Part shown: piece by piece, positions 51,938 through 60,129 of the stretch
How positions within the stretch are numbered: the stretch's first letter is position 1
How the letters are laid out: every line of letters starts with the position of its first letter
Source of the DNA: Mesorhizobium japonicum MAFF 303099
GTDB taxonomy: Bacteria > Pseudomonadota > Alphaproteobacteria > Rhizobiales > Rhizobiaceae
Length of the DNA stretch: 64,000 nt
Reading direction: 5' to 3'
NCBI RefSeq assembly: GCF_000009625.1
Contig: NC_002678.2
Location: 1,426,001-1,490,000 of the forward strand
Made by a program: the position numbers and the translations under genes
The notes under the pieces: generated by a model
Told to the model about the DNA's origin: nothing
The model's input: the letters and a program-made list of their open reading frames with translations, nothing else
Databases searched by the model: none

Positions 51938-52250
51938 TGGCCCGCCAGCCTACAAAGTTGGCGGCCGGGCGGATCGGCTGGCAAGGCGCCCAAAACACAA
52001 AACCCGCCTCGGCGGGCGGGTCGTTGGCGCAAATCAGCACCATGGACGAAAATGTAGCATGGCTGCCCTCACCCGGTCAAGGAAAAAATTCCTAGATCAT
52101 TAAAGCCCCTCAAGCCTCCTCCTTGATCAGGCTCTACGCAGCCGCCGAAACCCGCATCCCCTAGCCGGCTTTTCATCAGCCGGCAGCTGTGGGACCATCA
52201 GAAGAAGCTCATGGAATGATTCGCGTCGTACGGCCTTTTAGGAGAGGACG
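51938..52250. other. Intergenic region with a GC-rich hairpin
   Basis: ACCCGCC...GGCGGGCGGGT around 52001-52021, preceded by an A-rich run, looks like a terminator for minus-strand transcription, although no minus-strand gene ends there. No gene is supported. Confidence 0.4.
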
Positions 52251-52520
52251 ATGGACAGGCCAGCCATGGCATCCGTCTTCAGGATGCGGCATGCTCCAGC
52301 CACGGTTTCCGGTGTGCGCAGCACCGGTCAGGGCCAGGCTGATCCGATCATCCGCGTGAACTCGCTTGGCGACGCGATCCGCTTTGTCGCCAACGCCTAC
52401 CCCAACTACGACATCAGCGCCGCCGCCATCACCTGCGGCGATCCGTCGATCCCGCGCCTCGGCAGCCTCGAGGTCAAGGCGGTGTGGCGCGAATATGGCG
52501 AGCGCCTGACGAAGGAATAG
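52251..52520 (+). CDS. Hypothetical protein (89 aa)
   Basis: ATG 52251 follows AGGAGAGGACG, a good ribosome binding site. After a basic N-terminus of about 30 residues, a small mixed domain reads DPIIRVNSLGDAIRFVANAY and SIPRLGSLEVKAVWREYGE. No named family is recognised and there is no membrane segment. Confidence 0.68.
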   Translation: MDRPAMASVFRMRHAPATVSGVRSTGQGQADPIIRVNSLGDAIRFVANAYPNYDISAAAITCGDPSIPRLGSLEVKAVWREYGERLTKE

Positions 52521-52634
52521 GCCGGTAGCCGGGCCAGCGCCTGCCCGGCACCCGCGGCCGAAACAAGCCCGCGCCTGGCTTCGGATCGGAAACGGCGCTG
52601 GCGCGTTTCTCCTTTGGTCAATGGAGGGAACCCT

Positions 52635-52940
52635 ATGAACGTCGCCAATCTGCAACTCGAAGGCCTGCTGATGGCCGTCGCCTCGATCAACCACGTGCTG
52701 GTTCGCAAAGGGGTGCTGACATCGGAGGAAATCGACATCGCGCTACGCAAGGCCGAGGCCAGCGAAACCGGCGAGGAGCGGTCCAACGGCATGTCGGCGT
52801 CGAGCCGCGACGCTGTCAATTTTCCGATCCGGCTGCTGGAGCTCGCCAACCAGTGCCAGCCGGAGGCCGACATGCCGTCCTTCTCGAAACTGGCCCGCAT
52901 GGTCGGCCAGATGAAGGAACCGTATAACGATCAGCTGTGA
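52635..52940 (+). CDS. Hypothetical protein (101 aa)
   Basis: ATG 52635 has GGAGGGAA upstream. It is helical and soluble: LQLEGLLMAVASINHVLVRK, then GVLTSEEIDIALRKAEAS, ending FSKLARMVGQMKEPYNDQL. The pattern V.LTSEEID.AL resembles small uncharacterised rhizobial proteins. No function can be assigned. Confidence 0.7.
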   Translation: MNVANLQLEGLLMAVASINHVLVRKGVLTSEEIDIALRKAEASETGEERSNGMSASSRDAVNFPIRLLELANQCQPEADMPSFSKLARMVGQMKEPYNDQL

Positions 52941-52999
52941 GGCCCGGGCAGTTCACCGTTTCGCGGAAACGGCGAACGCCTCCAATTTTGTTGCTCGCC

Positions 53000-53425
53000 T
53001 CACGCCCTGCCCGGCCAGCCCAGGTTCAGCGCCAGTACCCTGCCCGGGCCATGCACGGCGGCAAACAGCAGTCCGGCCATGAACGAAAAATGGTCGACGA
53101 AGAAGCCGAACTCGGCCTGGTTGCCGGCCCAGTGGCTGGGCCCGTGGAAGGCGAAGCCGAGGAACAGCACATAGGCGGCGGCTATCAGCGCTGCCTGCGT
53201 GAAGAAGGCGCCGCTCAGGAAGCACAGCACCAGCGCCACCTCCAGGATCGCCGCGCACCATGCCAGGAACAGCGGAAACGGAAAGCCGGCGGCTGCGATG
53301 AAGCCTGCGGTGGCACCCATGCCCATGAATTTGAAGGTCACGGCCATCAGGAAGACGGCGGCGAAGATCAGGCGGGCAATGAGAAGGGCCGCGGTCTGCC
53401 ACGGCGATTGGGTGAAGTCCGACAT
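53000..53425 (-). CDS. DoxX family membrane protein
   Basis: 141 residues from ATG 53425. Four hydrophobic helices are seen, with the DoxX pattern ALLIARLIFAAVFLMAVTFK, then AGFPFPLFLAWCAAILEV and HWAGNQAEFGFFVDHFSFMA. It is an inner-membrane protein of the DoxX/DoxD superfamily, whose members are linked to redox or stress functions. It is a single gene. Confidence 0.85.
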   Translation of the reverse strand: MSDFTQSPWQTAALLIARLIFAAVFLMAVTFKFMGMGATAGFIAAAGFPFPLFLAWCAAILEVALVLCFLSGAFFTQAALIAAAYVLFLGFAFHGPSHWAGNQAEFGFFVDHFSFMAGLLFAAVHGPGRVLALNLGWPGRA

Positions 53426-53637
53426 GCTGTCTCTCCAGGGTTGCAATGGATATCGACCCAAGGACGAGCAATGCCGCGCAGTTCCGACACCGGCCTGGAA
53501 TTTTTTCCGCAAGCGCTGCCGGCGCCGGCCTGACGCTCACGGATAGGACGCCGTCGCCAGGCTCCAGCCTTGCCGCGACCCGCCCCAAAAGCTACCCTCG
53601 CCAAGGGGGCGTGATCCGTTTGCGAGGAGAGCCAGCA

Positions 53638-54006
53638 ATGGCGACGGTCCGGTATCTCGTCAGCGATGTCGAGTTGGCGATAGAATTCTACACCAGGCAT
53701 CTGGGGTTCGCGCTGCGGCAGCAGTTCGGTCCGGCGATGGCCATCCTGAAGCGCGACGACCTGACGTTCTGGCTCGCCGGCCCGATGGCGTCGGCGGCGA
53801 GACCGATGCCGGATGGCCGCACGCCGCAGCCGGGCGGCTGGAACCGCGTCGTCATCGAGGTGCAGGACCTGCCGGCGCTCGCCGCCCGCATGCGCGAGGC
53901 CGGCCTGCCGTTCCGCAACGAGATTGTCGACGGCCCCGGCGGCCGCCAGATCCTTTGCGAGGACCCGTCCGGCAACGTGGTCGAGCTCTTTGAACCAAAG
54001 GCATGA
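53638..54006 (+). CDS. VOC/glyoxalase-family protein
   Basis: 122 residues from ATG 53638 after GAGGAGAG. The VOC fold is shown by MATVRYLVSDVELAIEFYTR and the C-terminal FRNEIVDGPGGRQILCEDPS with GNVVELFEP, including the usual terminal metal-binding Glu. There is a single VOC module pair, so it probably dimerises. The substrate is unknown; the family includes glyoxalase I, dioxygenases and antibiotic-resistance proteins. Confidence 0.88.
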   Translation: MATVRYLVSDVELAIEFYTRHLGFALRQQFGPAMAILKRDDLTFWLAGPMASAARPMPDGRTPQPGGWNRVVIEVQDLPALAARMREAGLPFRNEIVDGPGGRQILCEDPSGNVVELFEPKA

Positions 54007-54518
54007 TACCCGGGGCGCGTGGCCCTTGGCGCCAGCGTTCCCCAACAATTAGCGATGCCGAAACTTGTCCGTAACCGGCAACGTGGTATCGTTAGCCGGG
54101 GCTAATGCACAGGCATGTCCGGTGCATCTATTGGGGGGGTGAGTTTTGGGCATGAGCGTCAGGTTCAGGACGAAGTCCTATCTGGTCCGGTCACCGGTCC
54201 TTGAGTGTAACGGCTGTGGCGGCACCGGGCAGGTTTTCCAATGCCCGCGCTGGACAAGCTCCAACGGGCTTTGCTGTCCCGCCGGCACGCACCGGCGCGG
54301 CTGTCCCGGCGCCAGCGCGCCTTGCGCCGAATGCCGCGAGGCCGATCGCCATGCCGCTGGCCCCGCCTCTGCATCGGCCTGACGGCCCGCGATCCGCGTC
54401 GGGCTTCTATCGTCCGCCTGCCATGGAACCAGCAGCCCCGGTCGCTGTTATGTCTGATCCCGGCATCCTATATACTGATGCCCCGCGACCGTGCGGCTGA
54501 CAGAAAGCGAGGCACGCA
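54007..54518. other. Stretch without a firmly supported gene
   Basis: One frame from TTG 54146 to 54382 contains CNGCGGTGQVFQCP and further cysteines that look like a zinc-ribbon, but it has a rare start and its second half is low complexity. It is left unannotated. No hairpin or repeat of note is seen. Confidence 0.4.
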
Positions 54519-54698
54519 ATGCCCGACGACAAAACGAAGATCAAGCAAGACCGCAAGCTGGTTTCGAGCGAGGAGACCTACGAGGTCGCCGCCTTCGCGC
54601 GCAAATACGGCATCCCGCAGAGCGAAGCCCAGACCATCATCAAGCGCTACGGCCCGTCGCGCAAGAAGCTCGACAATCACATGGCCGCGCGCGGATAG
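54519..54698 (+). CDS. DUF3606 domain protein (59 aa)
   Basis: ATG 54519 to TAG 54698. The sequence starts MPDDKTKIKQDRKLVSSEET, then YEVAAFARKYGIPQSEAQTI and IKRYGPSRKKLD. This is the DUF3606 pattern (D+..I.....YE...a.k.gis...v...v...G.s...v...l). It is probably a small cytoplasmic helix-turn-helix-like protein; the family is common in Rhizobiales and its role is unknown. Confidence 0.85.
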   Translation: MPDDKTKIKQDRKLVSSEETYEVAAFARKYGIPQSEAQTIIKRYGPSRKKLDNHMAARG

Positions 54699-54906
54699 GA
54701 CGGCCGCAAGCCGCAACCATTTCGCCGGCATTGCGTTGAAAGATGCTGCGGGCCGCATCAACCGGGTTGGTAGCTACCAACCCGGTTGGCTGGTACGATA
54801 AACGGGATTTTTTCCCGGTTTCCGGCCAACGAAATGGCGAGCATCTGTTCCGCCCGGCCCCTGGCGTGCCAGACTGACGAAAGCCAGACCGAGGGAGGCC
54901 GCGATC

Positions 54907-55362
54907 ATGTCCGACACCACACGCAGAACCGGCAGTTGCCTGTGCGGCGGTGTGCATTTCGTCGTCACCGGCCAGCCGACACGCGTCGGCCTTTGTCACT
55001 GCAAGGACTGCCGCAAGGCCAGCGGCTCGGCCTATTCGGCCTTTGCGATCTGGCCACGCGACGCCTTTGAGACATCGGGCGAAGTCGCCTCTTACGGCAC
55101 GCGCAGCTTTTGCCCGACCTGCGGCAGCCGCGTCGCCTGGGTCGGCGACACCGAGGTCGAGGTGATGCTCGGCAGCCTCGACGTCGCGCCGACCGACCTG
55201 GAGCCGCAATACGAATTGTGGATCAGCCGCCGCGAAACCTGGCTGCATGCCTTGCCCGGCACCGAACAGTTCGATCACGACCGGCCCGATGACGGGCCAG
55301 CGCCGGAAGACGTCGCTCCGCCGGCGCCGCGACCTCTGTCGGACGCCGTCATGCACGATTGA
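54907..55362 (+). CDS. GFA family (glutathione-dependent formaldehyde-activating-like) protein
   Basis: 151 residues. Zinc-binding cysteines are in GSCLCGGVHF, CHCKDCRKASGS and FCPTCGSRVA, the GFA/CENP-V fold signature. It is followed by an acidic, proline-rich C-terminus. The family binds glutathione-type adducts or acts as small enzymes; here there is no formaldehyde pathway gene next to it. Confidence 0.9.
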   Translation: MSDTTRRTGSCLCGGVHFVVTGQPTRVGLCHCKDCRKASGSAYSAFAIWPRDAFETSGEVASYGTRSFCPTCGSRVAWVGDTEVEVMLGSLDVAPTDLEPQYELWISRRETWLHALPGTEQFDHDRPDDGPAPEDVAPPAPRPLSDAVMHD

Positions 55363-55420
55363 AAATTGATCTTTCGGGCCCGGAACCCTCCTTTGTCGGC
55401 GGCGTTATCCGGCGCCCGTC

Positions 55421-55717
55421 ATGAGTGCCGTTGTTGCAGAGCCGCGGTCACTGTCGGGCGACATGCCACGGAGATTTCAGTTGAACGACAAGATGTTCCC
55501 CCGACCGATCCGCCTGAAATTCGCCGCCGAGCGTGAACGCGTGGTGCGCAGTGCCTGGGAGGGGCTGGAATGCCTCGGCGACTGGCCCGCCAGCCGAGGC
55601 CGGCGCTACCAGGCGGCGCTGCGCTGTTGCCGCGACGCGCTGGACGGCTGGACGCCGCCGGAAAAGGCGATGCGGGCGATGATCGACGCCGCGCGCGAAG
55701 CCAGCATCCTCCAATAG
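55421..55717 (+). CDS. DUF982 protein
   Basis: 98 residues from ATG 55421; ATG 55463 is possible. The DUF982 core is AWEGLECLGDWPASRGRRYQ, then AALRCCRDALDGWTPPEKAM and the ending FI/MIDAAREASILQ. This is one of three DUF982 proteins in the window and sits next to a second one. The family is small, rhizobial, and of unknown function. Confidence 0.85.
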   Translation: MSAVVAEPRSLSGDMPRRFQLNDKMFPRPIRLKFAAERERVVRSAWEGLECLGDWPASRGRRYQAALRCCRDALDGWTPPEKAMRAMIDAAREASILQ

Positions 55718-55743
55718 CGGGAAAACCAAAGGCGGGAAGAGCA

Positions 55744-55989
55744 ATGGCCGATGTGATGCTGTCGACACCGGTGCGGATCAAGCCGCATGGCTCGGACACG
55801 ATCCGTGAGGTGGCAACCCTTCAGGACGCCAGTGAAATCCTGATCGACTGGCCGCATGCCAGCCGCGGTCCCTTCTACCAGGCCGCGCGCGAAAAGATCG
55901 AGGCGGCGCTGGAAGACAAGGACGCCACGGCACAGGCGCAGGAAGCCTTCACGGCGCTGTGCGATCATGCCGGCGTGCTGGTTCGCTGA
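55744..55989 (+). CDS. DUF982 protein
   Basis: 81 residues from ATG 55744 with a GGGAAGA ribosome binding site. The core is EVATLQDASEILIDWPHASR with GPFYQAAREKIEAALEDKDA and the ending ALCDHAGVLVR. It lies 26 bp after the other DUF982 gene, so the two probably form an operon arising from tandem duplication. Confidence 0.87.
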   Translation: MADVMLSTPVRIKPHGSDTIREVATLQDASEILIDWPHASRGPFYQAAREKIEAALEDKDATAQAQEAFTALCDHAGVLVR

Positions 55990-56041
55990 CCCAACAAAAA
56001 AGCAGGCAATGCCCTCGCCCGCTTTTTGTAGATGCCGATCC

Positions 56042-56179
56042 CTATTTTTGCGCCGGTAGATCGCCATCGACGATCGGGTAAGAGGTCTCGAACCCGAAAC
56101 TCTTCGGAGCCATCAGCATCAAGGCGATCAGGATAGCGATAAAGGCAATAAACGTGGCTGTGCTGGCAATATCTCTCAA
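56042..56179 (-). CDS. Candidate membrane microprotein with TTG start (45 aa)
   Basis: TTG 56179 is preceded by GGAAGGA at good spacing; the frame ends at TAG 56042. One strongly hydrophobic helix (ATFIAFIAILIALMLMA) is followed by PKSFGFETSYPIVDGDLPAQ. A frame on the same strand in a different register (to 56249) is arginine-rich and less credible. Function unknown. Confidence 0.5.
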   Translation of the reverse strand: MRDIASTATFIAFIAILIALMLMAPKSFGFETSYPIVDGDLPAQK

Positions 56180-56270
56180 GGCGCCGTCCTTCCAAAATTG
56201 AATTCTTGAAAGAAACGTTTTCCAGGATACGAGGTTCCGTCTTGGGCAATAATGCCGCCAGCCCCGCTTT

Positions 56271-56567
56271 CTACTGAGCCGGAGGCTGAGCTGGCACTTC
56301 GCCCGGCTTGATCACCGGGGTCTTGCCTACGTCGGGCGCCGGCGTGGCCATGCCCTGGTCACCGGTGGCCGGCGGCTTCAGCACCCCGCCGCAATCATTG
56401 AGCTTTTCGCTCAGATTGCCGCCACCTGGCTGCTGCTTGCCTTGATCGGGTTGCACCCTGCATTTGTCGGCCTGCGGCCCCAGGTCGGTGCCCTGCTGCT
56501 GATCCGTCTGTGCCGCCGCCGGCATGGCCAGGGCCAGCATCAGCGACGCGATGGCCAGAGGTTTCAT
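56271..56567 (-). CDS. Small secreted hypothetical protein
   Basis: 98 residues from ATG 56567 with a strong AAAGGAGG ribosome binding site. The signal peptide is MKPLAIASLMLALAMPAAAQ. The mature part is Gln/Pro/Gly-rich with two cysteines (DKCRVQP and LNDCGG) and is likely periplasmic and flexible. No family is recognised. It is divergent from the hydrolase gene. Confidence 0.8.
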   Translation of the reverse strand: MKPLAIASLMLALAMPAAAQTDQQQGTDLGPQADKCRVQPDQGKQQPGGGNLSEKLNDCGGVLKPPATGDQGMATPAPDVGKTPVIKPGEVPAQPPAQ

Positions 56568-56724
56568 CTGTGCCTCCTTTTGCTTTGACGGCCGCCCGCG
56601 GCAGCCTTCCTCGCAGGAACAACGCCCAACGGCCCGAAAGGTTGGCGAACAAGGGTGGGCGCTCCCGCGCGTCCGCCCGCAACCAAATCCAGCCTCCGGC
56701 CGTTGCCGGCAAGGAGGCATCACC

Positions 56725-57627
56725 ATGTTCCGTGATTTTCAGACGATGGAGGTCGATACCGGCGAGGCCGGCATATTTGTCCGCCGTGCGGGCAGCGGTC
56801 CGCCGCTGCTGCTCTTGCACGGTTTTCCGCAGACCCATCTGATGTGGCGCGATGTGGCACCTGAATTGGCCAAGCGGTTTACCGTCATCTGCGCCGACCT
56901 GCGCGGCTACGGCGCCAGCTCGTGCCCGCCGTCGGACAGCGCGCACGCCCCTTATGCCAAACGGGCCATGGCCGCCGACATGGCGGCCCTGATGGCCAAG
57001 CTCGGCTTCGGCAGCTTCATGGTCGCCGGCCATGATCGCGGTGGGCGGGTCGCCTACCGCATGGCGCTCGATCATCCCGGCCGCATTGAAAAGCTTGCGG
57101 TGCTGGACATCGTCGCAACGGCCGACGCCTGGGATCGGGCCGACGCCAGACTGGCGCAGGGCTATTGGCCCTGGTCACTGCTGGCGCAGCCCGAGCCCTT
57201 GCCGGAGTTGATGCTGCGGGGATCCGCCGGGGCGGTCGTCGACAACGCGCTCGGCGGCTGGGGGTCATTGCCGTCAACGTTTCCGCCCGAGATGCGCCAG
57301 GCCTATGTTGATGCCTTGCGCGATCCCGCCCACATCCACGCCATCTGCGAGGAATACCGCGCGGCGGCGACGCTCGACCGTGAGCACGACCATGCCGACA
57401 AGGCCGCTGGCCGGCGCATCCGCTGCCCGGTGCTGGCGCTGTGGAGCGGGCAAGGCGCGCTTGCCGATTGGTATGCGGGCGAAGGCGGGCCGTTGGCTCT
57501 TTGGCGGGGCTGGGCCGATGATGTCCGCGGCCGGGCCATGCCCGGCGGCCATTTCTTCCCCGAGGAGGCGCCGGTACAAACCGCGCGGGAATTGGCGGAT
57601 TTCTTCGGCCAACCAGATCGCGCCTAG
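56725..57627 (+). CDS. Alpha/beta hydrolase, haloacetate-dehalogenase-like
   Basis: 300 residues from ATG 56725 with AAGGAGG 8 bases upstream. LLLHGFPQTHLMWRDVAPEL gives the oxyanion region, and VAGHDRGGRVAYRMALDHP places the nucleophile Asp in a D-R-G-x-R arrangement, as in fluoroacetate dehalogenases. The catalytic His is in MPGGHFFPEEAP. A dehalogenase or a related epoxide-hydrolase-like activity is likely; which halo-acid is not known. Confidence 0.87.
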   Translation: MFRDFQTMEVDTGEAGIFVRRAGSGPPLLLLHGFPQTHLMWRDVAPELAKRFTVICADLRGYGASSCPPSDSAHAPYAKRAMAADMAALMAKLGFGSFMVAGHDRGGRVAYRMALDHPGRIEKLAVLDIVATADAWDRADARLAQGYWPWSLLAQPEPLPELMLRGSAGAVVDNALGGWGSLPSTFPPEMRQAYVDALRDPAHIHAICEEYRAAATLDREHDHADKAAGRRIRCPVLALWSGQGALADWYAGEGGPLALWRGWADDVRGRAMPGGHFFPEEAPVQTARELADFFGQPDRA

Positions 57628-57649
57628 AGGTCGACCTTGCCAGCGCCGC

Positions 57650-57829
57650 CTAAGGGACCGGGAAGCGAGGTTTCGCTGCATCGTCCGATGGGGCGGCAGG
57701 CGGATCGGTCCTTTGCGGGCACTCCTCATAGCGGTGGTCGCGGCCGCCGCAGAAGGAACAGCACATGGCTTCGCGGCCCTCGTTTCCGGGCCACCATTGC
57801 GGCGTTTCGTAAGGCTTCCTGCCACCCAT
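57650..57829 (-). CDS. Candidate small zinc-knuckle-like protein (59 aa)
   Basis: ATG 57829 to TAG 57650, starting MGGRKPYETPQWWPGNEGRE, then the cysteine cluster CCSFCGGRDHRYEECPQ (C-x2-C-x5-H-x4-C), followed by a Pro/Asp-rich tail. The pattern could bind one zinc ion. The ribosome binding site is weak, so the call rests mainly on the motif. Confidence 0.42.
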   Translation of the reverse strand: MGGRKPYETPQWWPGNEGREAMCCSFCGGRDHRYEECPQRTDPPAAPSDDAAKPRFPVP

Positions 57830-57979
57830 GCCCAGCAATGCGCGACGCCTGGTTTGGTTGCGCGGACGGCCTCGCGCCGCGTCTTGCCCCGCGCAAGGCG
57901 CGGCCCGTCGCGGAACCGGCGGACAGACGATGGGTTTTATGGGACAATGCACGCAGCCCCGAACCAAAGAGAAGCCGCC

Positions 57980-58276
57980 ATGTCCGCTCGCCTTCCTGTC
58001 CTGTTGATGACCTTGGGCACCATGCTCGCGGCGACCGCTGCAGCCGAGGCGCGACCCGACAGCCGCGGCATGAGCTGCACCGAGATCCGGGCCATGATCC
58101 AGAGCCGCCGCGCCGTGGTGCTGACCACGGGACCGAACACCTATGACCGCTATGTCAGGCAGTTCGGCAATGAATGCGACTGGCCGCAAGTGCCGATGTC
58201 GGCCTATATCCCGGCGCGCGACGGGCACTGCCCGGTCTATCGCTGCGAAGAGCCGGTCGACAACTTCCCGAATTGA
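57980..58276 (+). CDS. Small secreted cysteine-containing protein
   Basis: 98 residues from ATG 57980. The signal peptide is about 1-24 (LLMTLGTMLAATAAAEA). The mature domain holds four cysteines (GMSCTEI, NECDWP, GHCPVYRC) and probably forms two disulfides in the periplasm. Similar small rhizobial proteins are uncharacterised. Confidence 0.78.
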   Translation: MSARLPVLLMTLGTMLAATAAAEARPDSRGMSCTEIRAMIQSRRAVVLTTGPNTYDRYVRQFGNECDWPQVPMSAYIPARDGHCPVYRCEEPVDNFPN

Positions 58277-58313
58277 CGCCTCGCCGTCCTGACGGCATAA
58301 CCATCCGAGCTTC

Positions 58314-58387
58314 TCCCGCTTCGTCTAATGGTAGGACAGCGCCCTTTGAAGGCGTGAATCGTGGTTCGAGCCCATGAGCGGGAACCA
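58314..58387 (+). tRNA. tRNA-Gln (anticodon UUG)
   Basis: The acceptor arms TCCCGCT (58314-58320) and AGCGGGA (58377-58383) pair over 7 bp, followed by discriminator A and an encoded CCA (58385-58387). The D arm contains TAATGGTAGGA. The anticodon loop CTTTGAA gives UUG, and the T loop is GTTCGAG. The gene is complete, and its 3' half is repeated at 60130-60178. Confidence 0.95.
58339..58387 (+). repeat. attL-like 49-bp repeat (3' half of tRNA-Gln)
   Basis: It is identical over 49 bp to 60130-60178, running from the anticodon arm to the CCA end. This is the usual att core left when an integrase of the tyrosine recombinase type uses a tRNA gene. Confidence 0.92.
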
Positions 58388-58498
58388 ATTCAATGACTTA
58401 GGTGGTGGCCGTCTTGTTCGTCATCTCTCCCCTGGGCACTCAAAGATGGCGCCTCTGCCTTAACGCTTATTCAATTCTCCCTATATTAGAATACGCTA

Positions 58499-58627
58499 AT
58501 GCGATTCTCTATTCTCCTTTTTTGCCTGGGAGCCTTCTTCTGTTGGGATTTCGCCGCCAACAATGGCGACTTCACCACTAGGCTTGGCATGCGAGTTGCC
58601 AACCTGATGCAGAAGTCAGGGATTTGA
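58499..58627 (+). CDS. Small membrane or secreted peptide (42 aa)
   Basis: ATG 58499 to TGA 58625-58627. It starts with the hydrophobic MRFSILLFCLGAFFC, followed by WDFAANNGDFTTRLGMRVAN. Short peptides with a WDF-NNG-type motif after a hydrophobic start are familiar in rhizobial mobile DNA. The function is unknown. Confidence 0.6.
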   Translation: MRFSILLFCLGAFFCWDFAANNGDFTTRLGMRVANLMQKSGI

Positions 58628-58653
58628 CGCCGGCCAGGCACGCGATCTAACCG

Positions 58654-58878
58654 CTAGGCCGAACCGCCTCCAAACCAGCGGATGAACTCGACTTCCTTCC
58701 CGGTCACTTCCCGCACGGTCTTCAACAGCGCCTCGTGCAGGATCCGCATAGAGCGGTAGTGATCGCATGTAGGCGATATGAGCGGCTTCACGATGCTCTT
58801 GTGCAGCGCTTCCGCTGCCGCCAGGAAGCACTCGATTTCAGCCTGCGATAACTGCTTGGAAGGTTTGGTTCTAGCCAT
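58654..58878 (-). CDS. Small hypothetical protein of the mini-island (74 aa)
   Basis: ATG 58878 has a GGAG ribosome binding site about 8 bases upstream. It is helical and basic at the start (MARTKPSKQLSQAEIECFLA), then SIVKPLISPTCDHYRSMRIL, ending EVEFIRWFGGGSA. No family is recognised. Confidence 0.6.
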   Translation of the reverse strand: MARTKPSKQLSQAEIECFLAAAEALHKSIVKPLISPTCDHYRSMRILHEALLKTVREVTGKEVEFIRWFGGGSA

Positions 58879-58999
58879 TGGCGATCTCCGTTTTGAGGGG
58901 TTCGCCGCAACGAGGAATATATTCCTCCACATGGGCGCCTCTCGCAAGCGGAACAAACAGGGGATTCACACATTCGGGGTTTGGATCTAGAATCTGCCC

Positions 59000-59158
59000 A
59001 TGGACACGATCTTCGATGACCTATCCAAGGCCCTCAGAGCGCGCCGTGTGGACGCTTGGAGTCCTGTTCGCGCCATTGCCCTCGACTTTGCTGGCAAGCT
59101 GCTCATGGGCCTTGCCATCGGCTTGGGAGTCGGCCTTGGAACGGCAATCGCGGGCTAG
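59000..59158 (+). CDS. Candidate glycine-zipper membrane microprotein (52 aa), antisense to the HNH gene end
   Basis: ATG 59000 to TAG 59156-59158, MDTIFDDLSKALRARRVDAW with a C-terminal hydrophobic segment KLLMGLAIGLGVGLGTAIAG. The G-x3-G pattern suggests a membrane-packing helix. It overlaps the last third of the HNH reading frame on the opposite strand, so one of the two may be a by-product. No strong ribosome binding site is visible. Confidence 0.45.
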   Translation: MDTIFDDLSKALRARRVDAWSPVRAIALDFAGKLLMGLAIGLGVGLGTAIAG

Positions 59159-59440
59159 CATTCGGCGCTGCCGGCTCAGAGCCTTGGCTTCTTTCCGCTG
59201 CTTGGTGGCGTTCATTTGTTCGCCGCGGTGGTGATTGCAATGCCAGCATGCGGCGACCAAGTTTTTGAGATCGTCCGTCCCGCCCTTCATCTTTGCCTTC
59301 CGATGCTCGATTGTCAGTGCTAGCTCGCCGGTCTTCTTGGTGGTGAGGTCGCGATGACAGTAGAAGCATTTGCCGTCCTGACGCCTATAAAGCTTGCGTC
59401 GCGCAAAGGCTCGATATTGCGGATTTCTTAGTGTCGGCAT
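59021..59440 (-). CDS. HNH endonuclease
   Basis: 139 residues from ATG 59440 after GGGGGAT. The HNH core is KCFYCHRDL, then TIEHRKAKMKGGTDDLKNLV and ACWHCNHHRG; the two CxxC pairs bind zinc and EH/N/H form the nuclease site. The C-terminal 45 residues are basic and low in complexity. HNH genes are common cargo and mobility functions in phages and islands; here it is the only recognisable enzyme of the mini-island. Confidence 0.88.
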   Translation of the reverse strand: MPTLRNPQYRAFARRKLYRRQDGKCFYCHRDLTTKKTGELALTIEHRKAKMKGGTDDLKNLVAACWHCNHHRGEQMNATKQRKEAKALSRQRRMLARDCRSKADSQADGKAHEQLASKVEGNGANRTPSVHTARSEGLG

Positions 59441-59559
59441 GCATATCCCCCAAACAAAAGGGATCATGTCCGCGTAAGAACGTCAATCCTTGCATTAGAG
59501 GATGCTTGACTAAGCCGCCGGCCACGGCAAAGTGATCCCTGTGGACAGGACAAGGCATT

Positions 59560-59736
59560 TTGGACATTCAGCACATCATTGCTTTTGCGAGGGGCAACGT
59601 GACGACCATCGTCCTAGCTGTTGTCGCAGCGGGGGGTGGCCGCATGCTTGATTGCGACTGTTGCAGGCCGCAAATCCAATCGCCCCAGAAAAACTCTCAT
59701 CTAATGAACTTCGCTTTCGAAACGTCTTCGCCATGA
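59560..59736 (+). CDS. Candidate small protein with TTG start (58 aa)
   Basis: TTG 59560 follows AGGACAAGG. The frame reads LDIQHIIAFARGNVTTIVLA with a hydrophobic segment VTTIVLAVVAAGGG, then DCDCCRP, and ends at TGA 59734-59736. The stop overlaps the ATG of the next small gene (ATGA), which favours a real coupled pair. Confidence 0.4.
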   Translation: MDIQHIIAFARGNVTTIVLAVVAAGGGRMLDCDCCRPQIQSPQKNSHLMNFAFETSSP

Positions 59737-59855
59737 TGTCGGAGGAGCGCCGGCAATCGCTGATCTCGTACTATGCGCGGAAACATGAATGCAGCCGCGA
59801 GGAAGCCATGCTGCGAGCCGTAGAGGATAGATCCCGAGACGAAGGGCGCTGGTAG
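59733..59855 (+). CDS. Small hypothetical protein (40 aa)
   Basis: ATG 59733, overlapping the previous stop, gives MMSEERRQSLISYYARKHEC followed by SREEAMLRAVEDRSRDEGRW. It is an entirely helical, highly charged peptide. An in-frame extension to 59652 uses TTG. No family is recognised. Confidence 0.5.
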   Translation: MMSEERRQSLISYYARKHECSREEAMLRAVEDRSRDEGRW

Positions 59856-60129
59856 GGGGCGCCGGAGAGACTCGACATTCGAATGATGCCAATCTGATAG
59901 TCTGGGGTGTATGTTTGCGGTCGGCGTATGGTCCCAAATGTCCGCCAGTGAGGCGGCTCCGGTGACGCTGAGCCGTTGCTATGTCGTCGCTGACCTCGGA
60001 TGTACAGGCAGCGACGGCAGCAAGGGGAAATAAACTCCTAGAGCGGCCACCACGCTCAAGCCTGCCCCTTCGGTTTTGCCTTGGCGCGATCTGCCGCTCG
60101 CCCGTCTGAACGGTTTGGAGAGATCAAAG

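Noticed and set aside
54146..54382. Cysteine-rich frame with CNGCGGTGQVFQCP
   Set aside because: It has a TTG start, a doubtful ribosome binding site and a low-complexity second half. Similar zinc-like patterns arise easily in GC-rich frames, so it is not called as a gene.
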